A DNA stretch of 15,986 nucleotides from CAXBPY01 sp003455275 (GTDB taxonomy: Bacteria > Bacteroidota > Bacteroidia > Chitinophagales > UBA10324), in contig CAXBPY010000063.1 in assembly GCA_963977675.1 (NCBI GenBank), positions 1 to 15,986 of the forward strand. Reading direction: 5' to 3'. Made by a program: the position numbers and the translations under genes. Each line of letters opens with the position of its first letter. Position 1 is the stretch's first letter. Below, piece after piece: positions 13,536-15,986 of this stretch. The notes beneath the pieces are model-generated. The model ran no database searches. It saw nothing but the letters and a program-made list of their open reading frames with translations, and was not told the DNA's origin.

Positions 13536-14742
13536 TTATTAAATCAGAATATTTATTGGCGAGTGATTGGTAAGTATGAAATTTCAATACATATTCTTTT
13601 CCTCTTTCACCCATTATTTTTCTTTCATCGCTGTTCATGTTGCTCATTTGAATAATTGCTTCTGCAATTGCTTCCGGATTTTCAGCCGGAACTGTAAGAC
13701 CACAATTTGCTTCCGCTATTGGGTCGTTGAAAGAATTGATGGAATGAACAACCGGCTTTGCTGAGAGCATGTAATCAAAAATTTTATTGGCAGAAATTCC
13801 ATAACGGTAAAGTTCATTGTTATGCCAGCCGATGTAGCACGCATCAAATTGTGCCAGCACAGCGGGCACTTCATTTTTTTTCAAAGGAGGAAAAAAGAAA
13901 ATATTTTTCAAGCCCGCAGCCATTGATTTCAGATTTTCAGTTTCAGCACCTGCGCCCACCAAAACAAAAATTACTTCTTCCTTTTTTGCATCAGAAAGAT
14001 TTCGCGCAGCACGAATGAAGTATTCCATTGCATTTGAAAGTCCGAGTCCTCCGGTATATCCAATAATGAATTTGTTTTTGAATTGACTTCGTATGTCGAG
14101 CGCAGTTGGAATAACAGAAGGTAACTCATCAATTCCATTAGGTATGTAGCAGAATTTATTTTCTTCTACTCCAAAATTTTTTAAGTGCTCATAACAATTG
14201 GGAAGCAGCGAAACAATCTTGTCTGCTTTTCTGTAACCGAATTTTTCAAACCATGAAAGAATAATTATTGCAGGATGTGAGGATGAAATTTTTCCGAGAG
14301 AAAGAAGCGTGAGAGGCCAGATGTCGCGGATTTCAAAAATGAATTTCGCTTTGAATTTTTTTTTCCAGCGGGCGGCATTCACCACCGGAAAAAGAGAAGG
14401 GGAAGAAACAATTACTGCGTCGGGCTTGTCAAATTTTTTCATTGGAAGAAAAAATAAATTCCACATGAACACAGCCATGTTTTTAAACCGTCCGATGCTG
14501 ATTGATTTTTTATAGGCAGGAACCCGCACCCAGCAGTATTGAATGCCATCAATAATTTCGAAAGAAAATTTTCCCGAAGTTGCAGGTTGATTTTGATAGA
14601 GGTGAGAATAAGACCCAGAAATCATGAACACTTTGTTTCCGGCTTTCACCAATTCTTTCGCAAGGTAATAGTGGCGGTATTCCATTCCATGATGCGGCGA
14701 ACCGGAATATTGATTGACAAACCAGATAGTTTTTCCGGACAT
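13522..14742 (-). CDS. Glycosyltransferase family 4 (WbuB-like)
   Basis: 406 residues with the GT-B two-domain fold. The N-terminal domain opens with IWFVNQYSGSPHHGMEYRHY, ending in the helix that binds the acceptor, and has FIFEIRDIWPLTLLSLG at 134-150. The C-terminal domain has IIGYTGGLGLSNAMEYFI at 226-243, FVLVGAGAETENLK, and SANKIFDYMLSAKPVV at 317-332, the nucleotide-sugar binding region (D at the usual glutamate position of the family E-x7-E motif). It resembles WbuB-type transferases, which add an amino-deoxy sugar in O-antigen assembly; donor and acceptor here are unknown. Its ATG directly follows the wecB stop (TAG-ATG), and its end overlaps the next gene by 14 nt. No transmembrane segment is evident; it should work at the inner membrane face. 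Confidence 0.9.
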   Translation of the reverse strand: MSGKTIWFVNQYSGSPHHGMEYRHYYLAKELVKAGNKVFMISGSYSHLYQNQPATSGKFSFEIIDGIQYCWVRVPAYKKSISIGRFKNMAVFMWNLFFLPMKKFDKPDAVIVSSPSLFPVVNAARWKKKFKAKFIFEIRDIWPLTLLSLGKISSSHPAIIILSWFEKFGYRKADKIVSLLPNCYEHLKNFGVEENKFCYIPNGIDELPSVIPTALDIRSQFKNKFIIGYTGGLGLSNAMEYFIRAARNLSDAKKEEVIFVLVGAGAETENLKSMAAGLKNIFFFPPLKKNEVPAVLAQFDACYIGWHNNELYRYGISANKIFDYMLSAKPVVHSINSFNDPIAEANCGLTVPAENPEAIAEAIIQMSNMNSDERKIMGERGKEYVLKFHTYQSLANKYSDLINERG

Positions 14743-15822
14743 CTATTTGAGATTTTCAGCGAGGTAATTCACAATCACTTTACTCGCTTTTCCGTTTCCA
14801 TACAAGTTGATATTGAAATCTGATTTCTTATTCCGGAAATATTCATAAGCAGATTGAATTTTATTTTCATCAGAACCTACCACACGATTGAAATCATGTT
14901 GCTCCAGTTCCACCCACTCTGATTGTTCGCGAAGTGTGATGCAGTGTTTTTGAAAGAAGAACGCTTCCTTCTGCAATCCGCCACTGTCCGTCATCACAAG
15001 CGAACAATTTTTCAGAAGTTCAATCATATCAAAGTAACCGACAGGGTCAATGATTTTGAATTCTGCTTTTAGGTTTTGCTGAGCAAGAATTTTTTTCGTA
15101 CGCGGATGCAGCGGAACCAGTACCGGAATTTCTTTATTGATTTTGTTCAGCGAATTCAGTAATCGGGTGAGAACAGAAATATCATCCGTGTTTTCCTGGC
15201 GGTGAAGCGTAGCAAGAACAAATTGTTTTAATCCGAGTTGAGAAATAATTTTTGAATGTTGCTCTGAAGTTTTGGCGTAATACATGGCTGCATCCTGCAT
15301 CACATCACCATTCTTCACAATCACTGAAGGAAAGTTTTTGAACCCTTCCGCTTCAAGATTTTTTATTGCAGTGTCCGTTGGAACAAAAAGAATGTTGGAG
15401 ATTCTGTCTGTAAGAATTCGGTTTATTTCTTCCGGCATCTTGTAATTAAAACTCCGCAATCCGGCTTCGACATGCGCAACCTTAATGTGCAACTTGCTCG
15501 CAGCAAGCGCTCCGGCAAGAGTGGAATTTGTATCTCCATAAACCATTACAAGGTTTGGTTTTTCACTCACCAGAATTTTCTCAATGCCTTCAAGCATTTG
15601 CCCCGTCATGGCACCGTGCGAAAGTCCGTTGATGTTTAAGTTGTAAGCCGGTTTTGGAATTTCCATTTCACGAAAAAAAATCTCACTCATATTATCATCG
15701 AAATGCTGACCGGTGTGAATGATAATTTCATTCAGCTCAGAAATTTTCTTTAGCGCGCGGCTCACAGTGGCGGCTTTAATGAATTGTGGACGGGCCCCTA
15801 TGATGGTTACAATTTTTCTCAT
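14743..15822 (-). CDS. wecB: UDP-N-acetylglucosamine 2-epimerase (non-hydrolysing)
   Basis: 359 residues, slightly short of the usual 370-380. The enzyme interconverts UDP-GlcNAc and UDP-ManNAc in the cytoplasm for surface polysaccharide synthesis. Evidence: IGARPQFIKAATVSRAL at the N-terminus, HTGQHFDDNMSEIFF, VYGDTNSTLAGALAA with D97, VAHVEAGLRSFNYKMPEEIN with E119 and E131/E132, ATLHRQENTDD with H207, and MTDSGGLQKEAFFF for nucleotide binding. These correspond to the catalytic residues known in E. coli WecB. Its start overlaps the end of the previous gene by ATGA, and the next gene begins at once after the stop. A ManNAc-type or related 2-epimerised residue in the glycan is implied; no wecC-like dehydrogenase is in view. 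Confidence 0.95.
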   Translation of the reverse strand: MRKIVTIIGARPQFIKAATVSRALKKISELNEIIIHTGQHFDDNMSEIFFREMEIPKPAYNLNINGLSHGAMTGQMLEGIEKILVSEKPNLVMVYGDTNSTLAGALAASKLHIKVAHVEAGLRSFNYKMPEEINRILTDRISNILFVPTDTAIKNLEAEGFKNFPSVIVKNGDVMQDAAMYYAKTSEQHSKIISQLGLKQFVLATLHRQENTDDISVLTRLLNSLNKINKEIPVLVPLHPRTKKILAQQNLKAEFKIIDPVGYFDMIELLKNCSLVMTDSGGLQKEAFFFQKHCITLREQSEWVELEQHDFNRVVGSDENKIQSAYEYFRNKKSDFNINLYGNGKASKVIVNYLAENLK

Positions 15823-15986
15823 GAAAGTGTTTTATACAAATTAATCAGTTTCCTGCTTTCCGGTTCCCAATTGTATTTTTCAAAAACTGCTTTCCTTCCA
15901 TTCTCCCCCATTCGTTTTGCATCGTCAGGATTTGCAATAATAAATTCAATTGCATTTGCTATCTCTTCCGGACTCTCCGGATTAAC
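15819..15986 (-). CDS. Glycosyltransferase family 4, C-terminal end (runs off the right edge)
   Basis: Fifty-five codons before a TGA at 15821-15819, open to the right edge. The visible text VNPESPEEIANAIEFIIANP, then KRMGENGRKAVFEKYNW, then LINLYKTL is the standard tail of GT4 (GT-B) glycosyltransferases: the P-x-E-L/I-A-x-A-I helix, M-G-x-N-G-R, and the F-x-x-x-Y-x-W segment. The stop overlaps the wecB start by ATGA, so it is the upstream member of the same operon. Donor and acceptor cannot be told from this piece. Confidence 0.85.
   Translation of the reverse strand, partial: VNPESPEEIANAIEFIIANPDDAKRMGENGRKAVFEKYNWEPESRKLINLYKTLS

Overview
The window looks like a piece of a Bacteroidota chromosome, probably from the Chitinophagia/Sphingobacteriia side. 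It is AT-rich with long A/T runs, and I see no clear Shine-Dalgarno sequences ahead of the start codons. One start has a good TAnnTTTG-type promoter box. The protein families are ones often met in that phylum: DinB, DUF2461, DUF1801, FIST plus PAS kinase, and YCII/VOC genes with an ECF sigma factor. The taxon is an inference; there is no rRNA or other marker gene here.

Region 1 (1-2956) starts with the 5' part of hsdM, a type I restriction-modification methylase running off the left edge. Next comes an accessory stretch read leftward. It holds a C-terminal fragment of an ECF42-type sigma factor, intact DUF1801 and DUF2461 genes, a YCII (DGPF) gene with a lost start codon and an internal TGA, and a VOC gene with a damaged 5' end. 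YCII, VOC and ECF42 sigma genes are known neighbours in bacteria, so this looks like a decayed sigma-factor cassette.

Region 2 (2997-6713) is a leftward three-gene signalling operon with overlapping ends: a FIST sensor protein, a triple-PAS histidine kinase and a single-domain response regulator. It has no DNA-binding output.

Region 3 (6779-9178) holds a frameshifted cupin gene, a DinB-family gene, a small conserved membrane protein, and a rightward VIT1/CCC1-type metal transporter with a natural seven-histidine stretch near its N-terminus. A strong inverted repeat lies just upstream of the transporter.

Region 4 (9183-15986) is a surface polysaccharide locus. A PglC-like phosphoglycosyl transferase and a DegT-type sugar aminotransferase form one leftward pair. 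An O-antigen ligase/polymerase-like membrane protein is read rightward from its own promoter. A second leftward run contains a GT4 glycosyltransferase (partial), wecB, another GT4 glycosyltransferase and a second DegT-type enzyme, with gene ends touching or overlapping. Together they would activate an amino sugar, load the first sugar on a lipid carrier, extend the chain and polymerise or ligate it. The locus continues beyond the right edge.

I did not find a clear, wholly new system. The best leads are the decaying sigma/YCII/VOC cassette, the FIST-kinase-regulator operon set between damaged genes, and the symmetric DNA upstream of the metal transporter. No tRNA, rRNA, CRISPR array or transposase was seen.
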